Below, piece after piece: positions 42,437 through 51,148 of a stretch of 64,000 nucleotides of DNA; within the stretch, counting starts at the first letter, position 1; each line of letters opens with the position of its first letter. The translations under genes and the position numbers were made by a program. Origin of the DNA: Nonomuraea fuscirosea (GTDB lineage: Bacteria; Actinomycetota; Actinomycetes; Streptosporangiales; Streptosporangiaceae); NCBI RefSeq assembly GCF_003001935.1, contig NZ_PVNG01000009.1, forward strand, positions 186,001 through 250,000. Direction: 5' to 3'. The notes under the pieces are model-generated. The model was not told where the DNA came from and ran no database searches. It saw nothing but the letters and a program-made list of their open reading frames with translations.

Positions 42437-43345
42437 TCAGGTGGCCAGCTCCTCGACGACGGGCTCGAACGCGGCCAGGTCGCGCTCATGATGCACCACG
42501 AAATACGAAATATCGTGCTCATCCCGCCAGTAGCGGAGTTTGTCGGCTATGTCGTGACGGGTGCCCAGGAGCACCTGGGGTGTCCCGTCCAGGACGGAGC
42601 TGTCGGCCGCGCTCCACGCCTCCTCCGGCTTCCGCTCGCCCGCCTGCATGACGCTCGTGCCCAGCTCCAGCCGCGCGTACCGGTCGCCCGCCGCCTCCCG
42701 TACGGCGGCGAGCTTGGCCAGCAGCGCGGGCCGCCCGCCGTCCGCCGCGTCGGGCCCGCTCCCGTCCGGCAGCACCCGCGTGCCGATGTTCACCACGTCG
42801 GCCTCCTCGGCCGCCAGCCGCACCATCCTGGCCCCGCCCGCGCCGATCACCAGCGGCGGGCCCGGCCGCTGCACGGGCTTGGGCCGCTGGTCGAGCCCGG
42901 AGATCCGGTAGTGCCGCCCCGCGAAGTCGAACGGGCCCTCGCCCCAGAGCCCTCTGAGCACGGCCAGAGCCTCCCGCAGCCGCTCGATCCTGACGCCCGG
43001 CGGGGCCAGCTCCAGCCCGGCCCCCGCGTAGTCGCCCGCCATCCACCCGGTGCCGATGCCGACCTCCAGCCGCCCGCCGGACAGCACGTCGAGCGTGGCC
43101 GTCTCCTTGGCCAGCACGGCCGGATGGCGGAAGTCGTTGGCGAACACCAGCGTGCCGACCCGCAGCCTGATGGTGGCGCAGGCGGCGGCGGTCAGGGCGG
43201 CGATGGGGGCGAACCTCGGCCCCACCAGGTGGTCGGGGACGAGCAGCACGTCGAACCCGGTGTCCTCCAGCCGCCTGGCCTTGTCCGCCCACTCCTTCGC
43301 CGACGCCGCGTCCCGTACGACCGCCCCGAACCTGAACCGCCGCAT
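42437..43345 (-). CDS. LLM-class F420-dependent oxidoreductase
   Basis: 302 residues from ATG 43345 with GAAGGG 9 bases upstream. The luciferase-like barrel shows RRFRFGAVVRDAASAKEWAD, GFDVLLVPDHLVGPRFAPIA, VLSGGRLEVGIGTGWMAGDY, and PPLVIGAGGARMVRLAAEEA. Members with this opening are TIGR03621-type F420-dependent enzymes. Its promoter region faces the dioxygenase operon at 43537, and both carry the CCAAGC...TTGG palindrome, so the two are probably co-regulated. Confidence 0.9.
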   Translation of the reverse strand: MRRFRFGAVVRDAASAKEWADKARRLEDTGFDVLLVPDHLVGPRFAPIAALTAAACATIRLRVGTLVFANDFRHPAVLAKETATLDVLSGGRLEVGIGTGWMAGDYAGAGLELAPPGVRIERLREALAVLRGLWGEGPFDFAGRHYRISGLDQRPKPVQRPGPPLVIGAGGARMVRLAAEEADVVNIGTRVLPDGSGPDAADGGRPALLAKLAAVREAAGDRYARLELGTSVMQAGERKPEEAWSAADSSVLDGTPQVLLGTRHDIADKLRYWRDEHDISYFVVHHERDLAAFEPVVEELAT

Positions 43346-43364
43346 CGGCGCGCCCTTCGCTGGA

Positions 43365-43380
43365 CCAAATGCTTGCTTGG
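43365..43380. promoter_or_regulatory. CCAA(G/A)C-type palindrome upstream of the LLM gene
   Basis: CCAAATGCTTGCTTGG, on the reverse strand CCAAGCAAGCATTTGG, sits 20 to 35 bases upstream of ATG 43345. It shares the CCAAGC half-site with the sites at 39812, 43505 and 56270. Confidence 0.5.
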
Positions 43381-43504
43381 ATCTTAGCCGCAGGGTCGAG
43401 GCGGGGGGAATGCCGTCGGAATTCGGGGACCGCCGTGGTGGGGGCGGCTGTCCGAGCACGTCGGCGACGAGCCGGCCGGACCACAATCATCGCCCCGCGT
43501 CTTA

Positions 43505-43515
43505 CCAAGCGCTTG
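43505..43515. promoter_or_regulatory. CCAAGCGCTTG palindrome upstream of the dioxygenase operon
   Basis: CAAGCGCTTG is a perfect 10-base palindrome at 43506-43515, 22 bases before the dioxygenase start. The identical 10 bases recur at 56271-56280. Likely operator of the same regulator. Confidence 0.55.
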
Positions 43516-43536
43516 CTTTAAGTGCAGACTGGCCCC

Positions 43537-44304
43537 ATGGAGATCCCCGTGCGCCAGGCGAGCGACGACGAGGCGGCGTTCTTCCATGAGCACGGATGGG
43601 TCAGGCTCGGCCGGCTGGTCGAGCCGGACCTGGCCGCGGAGCTGCGCGAGCGGGCCCTGCGCCGGCTCGATGCCCGGTCCAGGAGCCACGAGACGCTGGT
43701 CGACCAGGCGTTCGGGCAGTCCAGGGACATCGCGGCGAGCGACGAGCTGTTCGGCGCGCTGACCCTCAGCCCGGGGATGGGCCGCACCGCCGTCCGGCTG
43801 CTGCGCGGCGTCCGCGCCGTCCGCGTCCAGGTGACGAACCTGCTGGTCAAGGAGGCGGGGGAGCACGGCGCGACCGAGTTCCACCAGGACTTCCCCTGGA
43901 TGCCGATGGACCGCTCGGCCATGCTGACCGTCTGGCTCGCCCTGGCCGACGTGCCGGCCGACATGGGGTCGCTGCGCTTCTACAGCGGCTCCCACCGTCA
44001 CGGCCTGCTCGGCCGCAGCTTCACCCGGCCCGGCGACGACCAGCTCAGCCAGCACCCCTGGCTCAAGGAGCTGGAGCTGTCGCCGCCGCTCGACCTCAAG
44101 GCCGGCGACGCGACCGTGCACCACGCGCTGACCGTGCACGGCGCCCCCGCCAACCGCCATGACCGCCCGCGCCTGTCGTTCACCGTCACCTACTTCGACG
44201 CCGACGCCCTCTACACGGGCCTGCCCTACCGGCAGACCGACGGGCTCGGGCTGCGGGTGAACCAGCCGTTCGAGCACGAGAGGTTCCCGTGCCCGAAACC
44301 GTGA
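43537..44304 (+). CDS. Phytanoyl-CoA dioxygenase family protein
   Basis: 255 residues. The non-heme Fe(II)/2-oxoglutarate site is present: ATEFHQDFPW supplies His116 and Asp118, the distal His is in LTVHGAPANR (His201), and the 2-oxoglutarate-binding Arg is likely in HDRPRLSF (Arg212). Length is in the family range. It should hydroxylate a small organic substrate. It is the first gene of a coupled operon (its end overlaps the next start by 16 bases) with a hydrolase, P450 and SDR. The start ATG 43537 fits the family. Confidence 0.88.
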   Translation: MEIPVRQASDDEAAFFHEHGWVRLGRLVEPDLAAELRERALRRLDARSRSHETLVDQAFGQSRDIAASDELFGALTLSPGMGRTAVRLLRGVRAVRVQVTNLLVKEAGEHGATEFHQDFPWMPMDRSAMLTVWLALADVPADMGSLRFYSGSHRHGLLGRSFTRPGDDQLSQHPWLKELELSPPLDLKAGDATVHHALTVHGAPANRHDRPRLSFTVTYFDADALYTGLPYRQTDGLGLRVNQPFEHERFPCPKP

Positions 44305-45245
44305 GAGGCCCGGTCGCCGAGCTCGGCGCGACGCTCATGCACGAGCACGTCTTCGGGCTGAGCCCCGAGATCCTGTGGAACTGGCCGGACCTCCCCGAGG
44401 ACTGGGACCTGGAACGGCGGGCCCGCGAGGCGGCGGGCAAGCTCGACGCGCTCAAGGCCGAGGGCGTGGACACGATCGTGGACCTCACCGTGGTCGGGCT
44501 CGGGCGTTACGTCCCCGCGGTGCAGCGCGTGTCCGAGCTGACCGAGGTGAACATCGTGGCCGCCACCGGCCTCTACACCTACGACGCGCTGCCGCCCTAC
44601 TTCGGCAACCGGGGCCCGGGATCGTTGTTCGGCGGGCCGGACCGGCTGGCCGAGTTCTTCGTCCGCGACCTCACCGAGGGCATCGGGCGCACCGGCGTCA
44701 AGGCGGCCATGCTCAAGTGCGCCTCCGACCACCTGGGCATGACCAAGGGCTGCGAACGGGTGTTCAGGGCGGTCGCCGAGGCCCACCTGGAGACCGGCGC
44801 GCCGATCACCACCCACTCCCACAGCGCCTCCAAGGGCGGTCTGGAGCAGCAGGACCTGCTGGAGTCGCTGGGCGTGGACCTGACCCGGGTGGTCATCGGG
44901 CACGCCGGCGACTCGACCGACGTGGCCTATCTGGAGGAGCTGGTCGCGCGCGGCTCGTACCTGGGCATGGACCGGTTCGGCATCGAGACGATCAGCCCGT
45001 TCGAGGACCGGGTGGCGATCGTGGCGGAGATGTGCGCGCGCGGCCACGCCGGCCGGATGGTGCTCGGCCACGATTCCTACTGCTTCAACGACCGCTTCGA
45101 CGCCGACGTGGTCCGGCGCCGGCATCCCCGCTACCACCTGCTGCACGTCTCCCGCGACGTGCTGCCCGAGCTGCGCCGGCGGGGCGTCACGGACGACCAG
45201 ATCCACCAGATGCTGGTCGGCAACCCGCGGAGGATCTTCGCATGA
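44289..45245 (+). CDS. Phosphotriesterase family hydrolase/lactonase
   Basis: 318 residues from GTG 44289. All metal ligands are in place: ATLMHEHVFG (HxH), VKAAMLKCASDH (carboxylated Lys), PITTHSHSASKGG (His), VVIGHAGDSTDV (His) and MVLGHDSYCF (Asp). GLGRYVPAVQRVSELTEVNI and LVGNPRRIFA are standard. Such enzymes hydrolyse lactones or phosphotriesters. The overlap with the dioxygenase and the ATGA overlap with the P450 indicate one pathway, possibly opening a lactone formed by earlier oxidation. Confidence 0.9.
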   Translation: MPETVRGPVAELGATLMHEHVFGLSPEILWNWPDLPEDWDLERRAREAAGKLDALKAEGVDTIVDLTVVGLGRYVPAVQRVSELTEVNIVAATGLYTYDALPPYFGNRGPGSLFGGPDRLAEFFVRDLTEGIGRTGVKAAMLKCASDHLGMTKGCERVFRAVAEAHLETGAPITTHSHSASKGGLEQQDLLESLGVDLTRVVIGHAGDSTDVAYLEELVARGSYLGMDRFGIETISPFEDRVAIVAEMCARGHAGRMVLGHDSYCFNDRFDADVVRRRHPRYHLLHVSRDVLPELRRRGVTDDQIHQMLVGNPRRIFA

Positions 45246-46435
45246 TCGAGGACTTCGACGTCACGTCGGACTGGCACGTCGCCGCCCCCTACGACTTCCT
45301 GCGGCGGCTGCGCGCCGGGTCGCCGGTGTTCAAGAGCGAGCACCTCGGCGCGTACGTGCTGACCCGCCACGCCGACGTGCGGGCCGCGTACGGCGACCCG
45401 GCGAGCTTCTCCTCCGAAGGCTCGCTGACGATCTCGCGCAGCCTGACCCGGGAGACGCGGGAGAAGCTGGGCGAGCACGGCTCGTTCCTGTCCAGCTTCG
45501 TGGCCAACGTGGACCCGCCGGACCACACCCGGCTGCGCCGGTCGGTGTCCAGGGCGTTCACGCCGCGCGCGGTCGCCGCCCTGGAGCAGCGCTTCCGCCG
45601 GCTCAACGAGGACCTGCTCGACCGGGTGGCGCCGCGCGGGCAGGCGGACTTCGTCACCGAGCTCGGCCACGAGCCGTCGATCAAGCTGACCGCCCGCTTC
45701 ATCGGGGTGCCGGAGGCGGACGAGGCGTTCGTGCAGGCGCACGTCAAGGACTGGTTCCAGCTGTTCCTGTCGCCCCAGCCGCCGGAGCGGCAGCTGGAGC
45801 TGGCCGGCAGCTTCCTGGACTACCTCGACTACGTGGACCGGCTGGTCGCCGCCCGCGCCAAGGAGCCGCGCGACGACTTCACCTCCCTGATGACCGCGCT
45901 CATCGGCGCGGAGCTGACCCACCGCGAGGTGGTGGAGCTGATCTCCACGATCCTGCTCGGCGGCAACGACACCGTCCCGAACCAGCTCGGCAACACCGTG
46001 CTGCGGCTGCTGCGGGAGGGTGTCTGGCCGGTGCCGGGTGCGCTGCTCGCGAACGCCTCCGAGGAGTGCATGCGCATCGACGGCGCGTCGCTGGGCTCGT
46101 TCCGGTACGCGGCGCGCAAGATCGACCTGCACGGCGTGAGCATCCCGGCCGGCGCCCTGGTGCTGCTGTCCACCGACTCGGCCGGCCACGACGAGAGCGT
46201 CTTCCCCGATCCCGACCGGTTCGTGATCGACCGGCCGAACGCGGCCGAGCACCTGGTCTTCGGCTACGGCATCCACTTCTGCGTCGGTGCCGCGCTCGCC
46301 CGGCTGCAACTGCGCACCGCGCTGGAGGTGCTCGGCCGCCGTCTGCCCCGTCTGCGGCTGGTGCCCGGCCAGGCCGTCGCCTACCGCAGGTCCATCGTCG
46401 GCCGTGGCCTGTCGTCGCTGGCGGTGGAGTGGTGA
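45242..46435 (+). CDS. Cytochrome P450
   Basis: 397 residues. Motifs are complete: I-helix LLGGNDTVPNQLGN (acid-Thr pair Asp-Thr), K-helix ExxR in SEECMRIDG, and heme loop HLVFGYGIHFCVGAALARLQ with the Cys ligand at about residue 347. The length is normal for a soluble bacterial P450. The N-terminus MIEDFDVTSDWHVAAPYDFL starts at the ATGA overlap with the hydrolase. It needs a ferredoxin, and none is encoded in the operon. The substrate is unknown. Confidence 0.93.
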   Translation: MIEDFDVTSDWHVAAPYDFLRRLRAGSPVFKSEHLGAYVLTRHADVRAAYGDPASFSSEGSLTISRSLTRETREKLGEHGSFLSSFVANVDPPDHTRLRRSVSRAFTPRAVAALEQRFRRLNEDLLDRVAPRGQADFVTELGHEPSIKLTARFIGVPEADEAFVQAHVKDWFQLFLSPQPPERQLELAGSFLDYLDYVDRLVAARAKEPRDDFTSLMTALIGAELTHREVVELISTILLGGNDTVPNQLGNTVLRLLREGVWPVPGALLANASEECMRIDGASLGSFRYAARKIDLHGVSIPAGALVLLSTDSAGHDESVFPDPDRFVIDRPNAAEHLVFGYGIHFCVGAALARLQLRTALEVLGRRLPRLRLVPGQAVAYRRSIVGRGLSSLAVEW

Positions 46436-47235
46436 GCGGGCGCTTCGACGGGCGCGTGGCGCTCGTGACCGGCGCCGGGTCCGGCATCGGCGCCGCCTGC
46501 GCGGCCCGCCTGGCCGCCGAGGGGGCCTGCGTCGGGGTGCTCGACCTGCGCTCGGCCGCCGCCCGCGCCTGCGCCGCCGGCATCCGCGCCCACGGCGGCA
46601 CCGCGATGGCGCTGACCTGCGACGTCTCCGACGAGAAGCAGGTGGAGGAGGCCGTCGCGCGGCTGGTGGCCTCGTTCGGGCGGGTGGACGTGCTGCACTC
46701 CAACGCCGCCGTGCTCGACCCTGACGTGTACGGCCGCGACGGCGGCCTGGAGGACCTCGACACGGCCGTCTGGGACCGCACCATGGAGGTCAACCTGCGC
46801 GGGGCCATGCTCATGGTCAAGCACACGGTGCCCGCCATGCGCGAGGGGAGCGCCATCGTGCTGACCTCGTCGGTGTCGGCGCTGGTGGGGGACGTCGCGC
46901 ACGCCGCGTACGGCGCCTCGAAGGCGGCCCTGATCGGCTTCACCCGCTACGTGGCCACGATGTACGGCTCACGCGGCATCCGCTGCAACGCGGTGGCCCC
47001 GGCCCTGGTCCTCACCGAGGCAGCCCGGCGCGTGATGACGCCCGCCCAGCTCGCCGACAAGGCGGCCGAGCGCCTGCTGCCGTGGGCCTGCACGGTCGAG
47101 GACGTGGCCGGCCTGGTGTCCTTCCTGGCCTGCGCGGAGTCCCGCTGCCTGACCGGCCAGACCCTCGTCCTCGACTCGGGCACCCTCGCGCACCGCCCGC
47201 AGCACGCCGTCCAGCAGTGGCGGGATCGTCAATGA
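46432..47235 (+). CDS. SDR family oxidoreductase
   Basis: 267 residues from GTG 46432, which overlaps the P450 stop by 4 bases. Classical SDR motifs: VALVTGAGSGIGAACAARLA (NAD(P) binding), HSNAAVLD, SSVSALVGDVAHAAYGASKA (Ser, Tyr, Lys catalytic triad), GIRCNAVAPALVLTE. Asp in VLDLRSAAARA after beta-2 suggests NAD preference. It likely oxidises an alcohol produced by the P450 or dioxygenase. Confidence 0.92.
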   Translation: MSGRFDGRVALVTGAGSGIGAACAARLAAEGACVGVLDLRSAAARACAAGIRAHGGTAMALTCDVSDEKQVEEAVARLVASFGRVDVLHSNAAVLDPDVYGRDGGLEDLDTAVWDRTMEVNLRGAMLMVKHTVPAMREGSAIVLTSSVSALVGDVAHAAYGASKAALIGFTRYVATMYGSRGIRCNAVAPALVLTEAARRVMTPAQLADKAAERLLPWACTVEDVAGLVSFLACAESRCLTGQTLVLDSGTLAHRPQHAVQQWRDRQ

Positions 47236-47307
47236 CCCGTCGACGCCGCTGACGCCTTCTTCCCGGAACGTCCCCTATGGTGGCTTTGAGCTGATCTAGG
47301 AGGACGT

Positions 47308-48162
47308 ATGGAGCCGGTGGCGGTCGGGCTGGTCGGAGCGGGGCCGTGGGCGCGGATGGCACACGGGCCGATGCTGGCCAAGGGGCCGCACACGCGGCTG
47401 GCCGGAGTCTGGGCCAGGCGCCCCGAGAGCGCCGCCGAACTCGGCGCGCCCGTGTTCACCAGGATCGAGGAGCTGTTCGAGCACTGCGAGGCCGTGGCGT
47501 TCTGCGTCCCGCCCGCCGTCCAGGCCGAGTACGCCGCCCGCGCCGCCCGCGCCGGCAAGGCCCTGCTGCTGGAGAAGCCGCTGGCCGACTCCCTCGACAA
47601 TGCCCGCCGCCTGGCCGAGGTCATCGCCGAGACGGGCGTGCCCTCCCAGATGGTGCTCACCCTGCGCTACGCCCGGCAGACCCGCGACTTCCTGGCCCGC
47701 TGCGCCGAGATCGAGCCGTTCGGCGGCCACGCCGTCAACATCTCCGGCGTGCTGCTCGGCGACCACCCCTTCGCCACCCCCTGGCGGCTGGAGCGCGGCG
47801 CGCTGCTCGACGTCGGCCCGCACATCATCGACGTGCTGGACGCCGCGCTCGGCCGGGTCACCGGGGTGCGCGCGCACGGCAGCTCGCTCGGCTGGACCGG
47901 CCTGCTGCTCGAACACGAGAGCGGGGCCGTCAGCGAGGCGTCGCTGTGCATGGCCACCGCCGGCGAGGCGCCCCCGTCCACCATCGCCGTCTACGGCCGC
48001 ACCGGCAGCGCCGTCCTGCCGCCCTTCGACGACGACCCCCTGGAGACGATCGCCGAGGAGTTCGCCAGGACCGTACGCCAGGGCGGCCACGCCCTCGACG
48101 CCGCCCACGGGCTGCGCCTCCAGCGGATCATCGCCGAGGCGGAGGCTCAACTCACCCCTTGA
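47308..48162 (+). CDS. Gfo/Idh/MocA family oxidoreductase
   Basis: 284 residues with AGGAGG 4 bases before ATG 47308. The Rossmann motif is VAVGLVGAGPWARMAHGPML, with the conserved KPL in LLLEKPLADSLDNARRLAEV and the C-terminal DVGPHIIDVLDAALGRVTG (catalytic His candidate). It is slightly shorter than the usual 330 residues. The 72-base gap and the strong ribosome site suggest a weaker coupling to the preceding SDR gene, but the same strand and spacing allow one operon. Confidence 0.85.
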   Translation: MEPVAVGLVGAGPWARMAHGPMLAKGPHTRLAGVWARRPESAAELGAPVFTRIEELFEHCEAVAFCVPPAVQAEYAARAARAGKALLLEKPLADSLDNARRLAEVIAETGVPSQMVLTLRYARQTRDFLARCAEIEPFGGHAVNISGVLLGDHPFATPWRLERGALLDVGPHIIDVLDAALGRVTGVRAHGSSLGWTGLLLEHESGAVSEASLCMATAGEAPPSTIAVYGRTGSAVLPPFDDDPLETIAEEFARTVRQGGHALDAAHGLRLQRIIAEAEAQLTP

Positions 48163-48186
48163 CGCGGGCGGCATCTGGAGAATTGA

Positions 48187-48290
48187 TAGCGTACGTCCGA
48201 CGCGCAGAGCGCAGCGAAGTCCGGTGCGAGTCCGGCGCTGTCCCGCAACTGTCATAGCCAGGTCGCCTGCCTCCGCGCTGACGTCATCAA
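48187..48290 (+). ncRNA. Cobalamin riboswitch
   Basis: The segment contains GAAGTCCGGTGCGAGTCCGG followed by CGCTGTCCCGCAACTGT, the conserved core of the AdoCbl aptamer, and ends with AGCCAGGTCGCCTGCC, a B12 box variant (consensus AGYCAGG...CCTGCC). It precedes a B12-type importer operon by about 70 bases and should reduce its expression when cobalamin is abundant. The switch mechanism (hairpin or start blocking) cannot be read with certainty. Confidence 0.93.
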
Positions 48291-48361
48291 CCCTCGTGGA
48301 AAAGGGTGATCCGTCGCTCATCGCGGGTCTCTCGGTTCCGAACAGTGTGAAAGGACCACTC

Positions 48362-49342
48362 GTGAGGCCCGTACGCACGGCCTTCGCGGGCGCGCTGCTG
48401 GGAACGCTCGTCCTGGCCGGTTGTGGCCAGACCGGCGGCACCACAGCCTCCCCGTCCGCGCCCCCCGCCACCTCCGCCAACGCCGCCCCCTCCAGCGCCG
48501 CCCCCGCCGCCGGTTTCCCCGTCACCGTCGAGGCGGCCAACGGCAAGGTCACCATCGCCGAGAAGCCGAAGCGGATCGTCTCGCTGTCGGCCACCCACAC
48601 CGAGACGCTCTTCGCCATCGGCGCCGGCCCCCAGGTCGTCGCCGTGGACGACCGGTCGAACTACCCGCCCGAGGCGCCCAAGACCGCCCTGTCCGGCTTC
48701 AAGCCGAACGTCGAGGCCATCGTCGCCCAGAAGCCCGACCTGGTCGTCGTCTCCGACGACCTCGACAAGGTCGTCGCCGAGCTGGGCAAGCTGAACGTGC
48801 CCGTCCTGCACCAGCCGGCCGCGACGAACCTGGACGAGGCGTACGAGGAGATCACCGAGCTCGGCGCCGCCACCGGCAACGAGGCCAAGGCCGGCGAGAT
48901 CGTCTCCGGCATGAAGACCGCCCTGGGCAAGCTGGCCGCCGAGGCCCCCAAGGACAGCAAGCTCACCTACTACCACGAACTCGACCAGACCCCCTACGCC
49001 GTCACGTCCAAGACCTTCATCGGCCAGGTCTACGCCATGTTCGGCCTGACCAACATCGCCGACGAGGCGCCCGACGCGGCCGGCGGCTACCCCAAGCTGT
49101 CGGCCGAGTTCGTGGCCCAGGCCGACCCCGACCTGATCTTCCTGGCCGACGTCAAGTGCTGTCAGCAGAGCAAGGAGACGCTGGCCGCCCGGCCGGGCTG
49201 GAAGAACCTGTCCGCGATCAAGAACGACCGGGTCGTCCAGCTCGACGACGACCTCGCCTCCCGGTGGGGCCCGCGCGTGGTCGAACTCGCCGAGTCCATC
49301 GGCGCGTCCGTGACCGCCGCGGCCAAGGCGGGCGCGAACTGA
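48362..49342 (+). CDS. btuF: Cobalamin ABC transporter substrate-binding lipoprotein
   Basis: 326 residues from GTG 48362, with AAAGGA 6 bases upstream; an earlier GTG at 48347 is less likely. The leader AFAGALLGTLVLAGCGQ carries the lipobox Cys. After a Pro/Ala/Ser linker comes a class III binding domain (KPKRIVSLSATHTETLFAIG, AIVAQKPDLVVVSDDLDKVV, PDLIFLADVKCCQQSKETLA). Function in cobalamin or cobinamide uptake rests on the upstream riboswitch and the cbiZ gene in the same operon. Confidence 0.88.
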   Translation: MRPVRTAFAGALLGTLVLAGCGQTGGTTASPSAPPATSANAAPSSAAPAAGFPVTVEAANGKVTIAEKPKRIVSLSATHTETLFAIGAGPQVVAVDDRSNYPPEAPKTALSGFKPNVEAIVAQKPDLVVVSDDLDKVVAELGKLNVPVLHQPAATNLDEAYEEITELGAATGNEAKAGEIVSGMKTALGKLAAEAPKDSKLTYYHELDQTPYAVTSKTFIGQVYAMFGLTNIADEAPDAAGGYPKLSAEFVAQADPDLIFLADVKCCQQSKETLAARPGWKNLSAIKNDRVVQLDDDLASRWGPRVVELAESIGASVTAAAKAGAN

Positions 49343-49343
49343 C

Positions 49344-50378
49344 GTGGTGAGGCAGGCGGGCCCGGCGAGGGCCAGACCTCTGTGGGTGGTGTGCGCCCTG
49401 GGCCTGCTGGCCGTCTCCATGATCGCCGGTCTGCTCGACGGGGCGGCCGACATCTCGCCCTGGCAGGTCGTGCTCCAGATGGCGGACTGGCTGCCGTTCG
49501 TGCACGTGGACTCGGGGCTGGCGCCGGTCGAGCAGGGGCTGCTGTTCGAGCTGCGCCTGCCCAGGGTGCTGGTCGCCGCCGTGGTCGGCGGGCTGCTGGC
49601 CATGGCGGGCGCCGGCTACCAGGGCGTCTTCCGCAATCCGCTGGCCGACCCCTACCTGCTCGGCGCCGCCGCCGGCGCGGGGCTGGCGACGACCGCGGCC
49701 ATCGTGCTGCTGCCGTCCGTGGCGGGCAGCATCCCCGTGGCCGCCTTCCTCGGGGCCGTGGGGGGCGTGTTCCTGGCGTACACGCTGGGCAACACCGCCG
49801 GGCGGGCCGGCGGCACGGCCACGCTCGTGCTGGCGGGGGTCGCGGTCACGTCGTTCCTGACCGCGATCCAGACGTTCATCCAGCAGTTCAAGGTCGAGGA
49901 GCTGCAGCGGGTCTACGCCTGGATCCTCGGCGACGTCGGCGGCGGGTGGGACCAGCTCTGGCTGGTCCTGCCGTACGCCGCCGTCTCCTCCGTGCTGCTC
50001 CTGCTGCACGGGCGGATGCTCGACGTGCTGTCCGTCGGCGACGAGGAGGCCGGCAGCCTCGGCGTGCGGGCGGCCCGCGTACGCCTCACCGTGCTGCTGG
50101 CCGCCTCCCTGGCCACCGCCGCGGCCGTGGCGGTCAGCGGGCTGATCGGGTTCGTCGGCATCGTCATCCCGCACGTCGTGCGGCGGCTGGCCGGCGGCTC
50201 GTACCGGATCGTGCTGCCCCTGTCGATGATCGGCGGGGCGGCGTTCCTGGTGCTGGGCGACCTCGTCGCCCGCACCGTGATCGCGCCGGCCGAGCTGCCG
50301 ATCGGCGTGGTGACGATGTTCGTCGGCGCGCCGTTCTTCGTCGCCGTCCTGCGCGTGACCAGGCGGGCGGCCACATGA
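49344..50378 (+). CDS. btuC: Cobalamin ABC transporter permease
   Basis: 344 residues from GTG 49344. FecCD/BtuC family features: LPRVLVAAVVGGLLAMAGAG, RNPLADPYLLGAAAGAGL, DEEAGSLGVRAARVRLTVLL and IGFVGIVIPHVVRRLAGGSY, with about ten membrane segments. Coupled to the ATPase gene by an ATGA overlap. Confidence 0.9.
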   Translation: MVRQAGPARARPLWVVCALGLLAVSMIAGLLDGAADISPWQVVLQMADWLPFVHVDSGLAPVEQGLLFELRLPRVLVAAVVGGLLAMAGAGYQGVFRNPLADPYLLGAAAGAGLATTAAIVLLPSVAGSIPVAAFLGAVGGVFLAYTLGNTAGRAGGTATLVLAGVAVTSFLTAIQTFIQQFKVEELQRVYAWILGDVGGGWDQLWLVLPYAAVSSVLLLLHGRMLDVLSVGDEEAGSLGVRAARVRLTVLLAASLATAAAVAVSGLIGFVGIVIPHVVRRLAGGSYRIVLPLSMIGGAAFLVLGDLVARTVIAPAELPIGVVTMFVGAPFFVAVLRVTRRAAT

Positions 50379-51148
50379 TCAGCGCACACGGACTGTCGGT
50401 ACGGCTCGGGCGGCGCGAGGTGCTGTCGGGCGTGGACCTCGACGTGCGCCGCGGCGAGTGGTGCGCCGTCATCGGGCCCAACGGGGCCGGCAAGTCCACC
50501 CTGCTCAAGGCCGTCATGGGGCTGGTCGCGCGGCGGGGCGAGGTCGTGCTCGGCTCGCGGCCGGCCGCCGCGCTCAAGCCGCGCGAACGGGCCAGGCTGG
50601 TGGCGTACGCGCCGCAGACGCCCGCCCTGCCGCCCGACATGACGGTCTTCGACTACGCGCTGCTGGGACGCACCCCGTACATCCCCTACCTGGGACGCGA
50701 GAGCCGGCACGACCGGTCGGTGACGGAGTCGGTGCTGGCGCGGCTGGACCTGACGGAGCTGGCCATGCGCCGCGCCGGCGAGCTGTCCGGCGGCGAACGG
50801 CAGCGCGTGGTGCTCGCCAGGGCGCTCGCCCAGGAGGCCCCCGTGCTGCTGCTCGACGAGCCCACCACCGCGCTCGACCTCGGGCACCAGCAGCAGGCCC
50901 TGGAGCTGATCGACCGCCTGCGGCGGGCCGACGGCCTCACCGTCGTCACCACCCTGCACGACCTCACCGTGGCCGGCCTGTACGCCGACCGCCTCCTGCT
51001 CCTCGCCGAGGGCCGCGCCGCCGCCGCCGGCGAGCCCGCCCAGGTGCTGACCGAGGACCTCGTGGGCCGGCACTTCGACGCGCGGGTGAAGATCGAGCCG
51101 GGGCCCGACGGGCGGCCCGTCGTGCACCTGGTCAGAGGAGGACCGTGA
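50375..51148 (+). CDS. btuD: Cobalamin ABC transporter ATP-binding protein
   Basis: 257 residues. Walker A VIGPNGAGKSTLLKAVMGLV, Q-loop APQTPALPPD, signature GELSGGERQRVVLARALAQE, Walker B VLLLDEPTTALD and switch His LHDLTVAGLYA are all present. Downstream cbiZ starts in a GTGA overlap. Confidence 0.9.
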   Translation: MISAHGLSVRLGRREVLSGVDLDVRRGEWCAVIGPNGAGKSTLLKAVMGLVARRGEVVLGSRPAAALKPRERARLVAYAPQTPALPPDMTVFDYALLGRTPYIPYLGRESRHDRSVTESVLARLDLTELAMRRAGELSGGERQRVVLARALAQEAPVLLLDEPTTALDLGHQQQALELIDRLRRADGLTVVTTLHDLTVAGLYADRLLLLAEGRAAAAGEPAQVLTEDLVGRHFDARVKIEPGPDGRPVVHLVRGGP

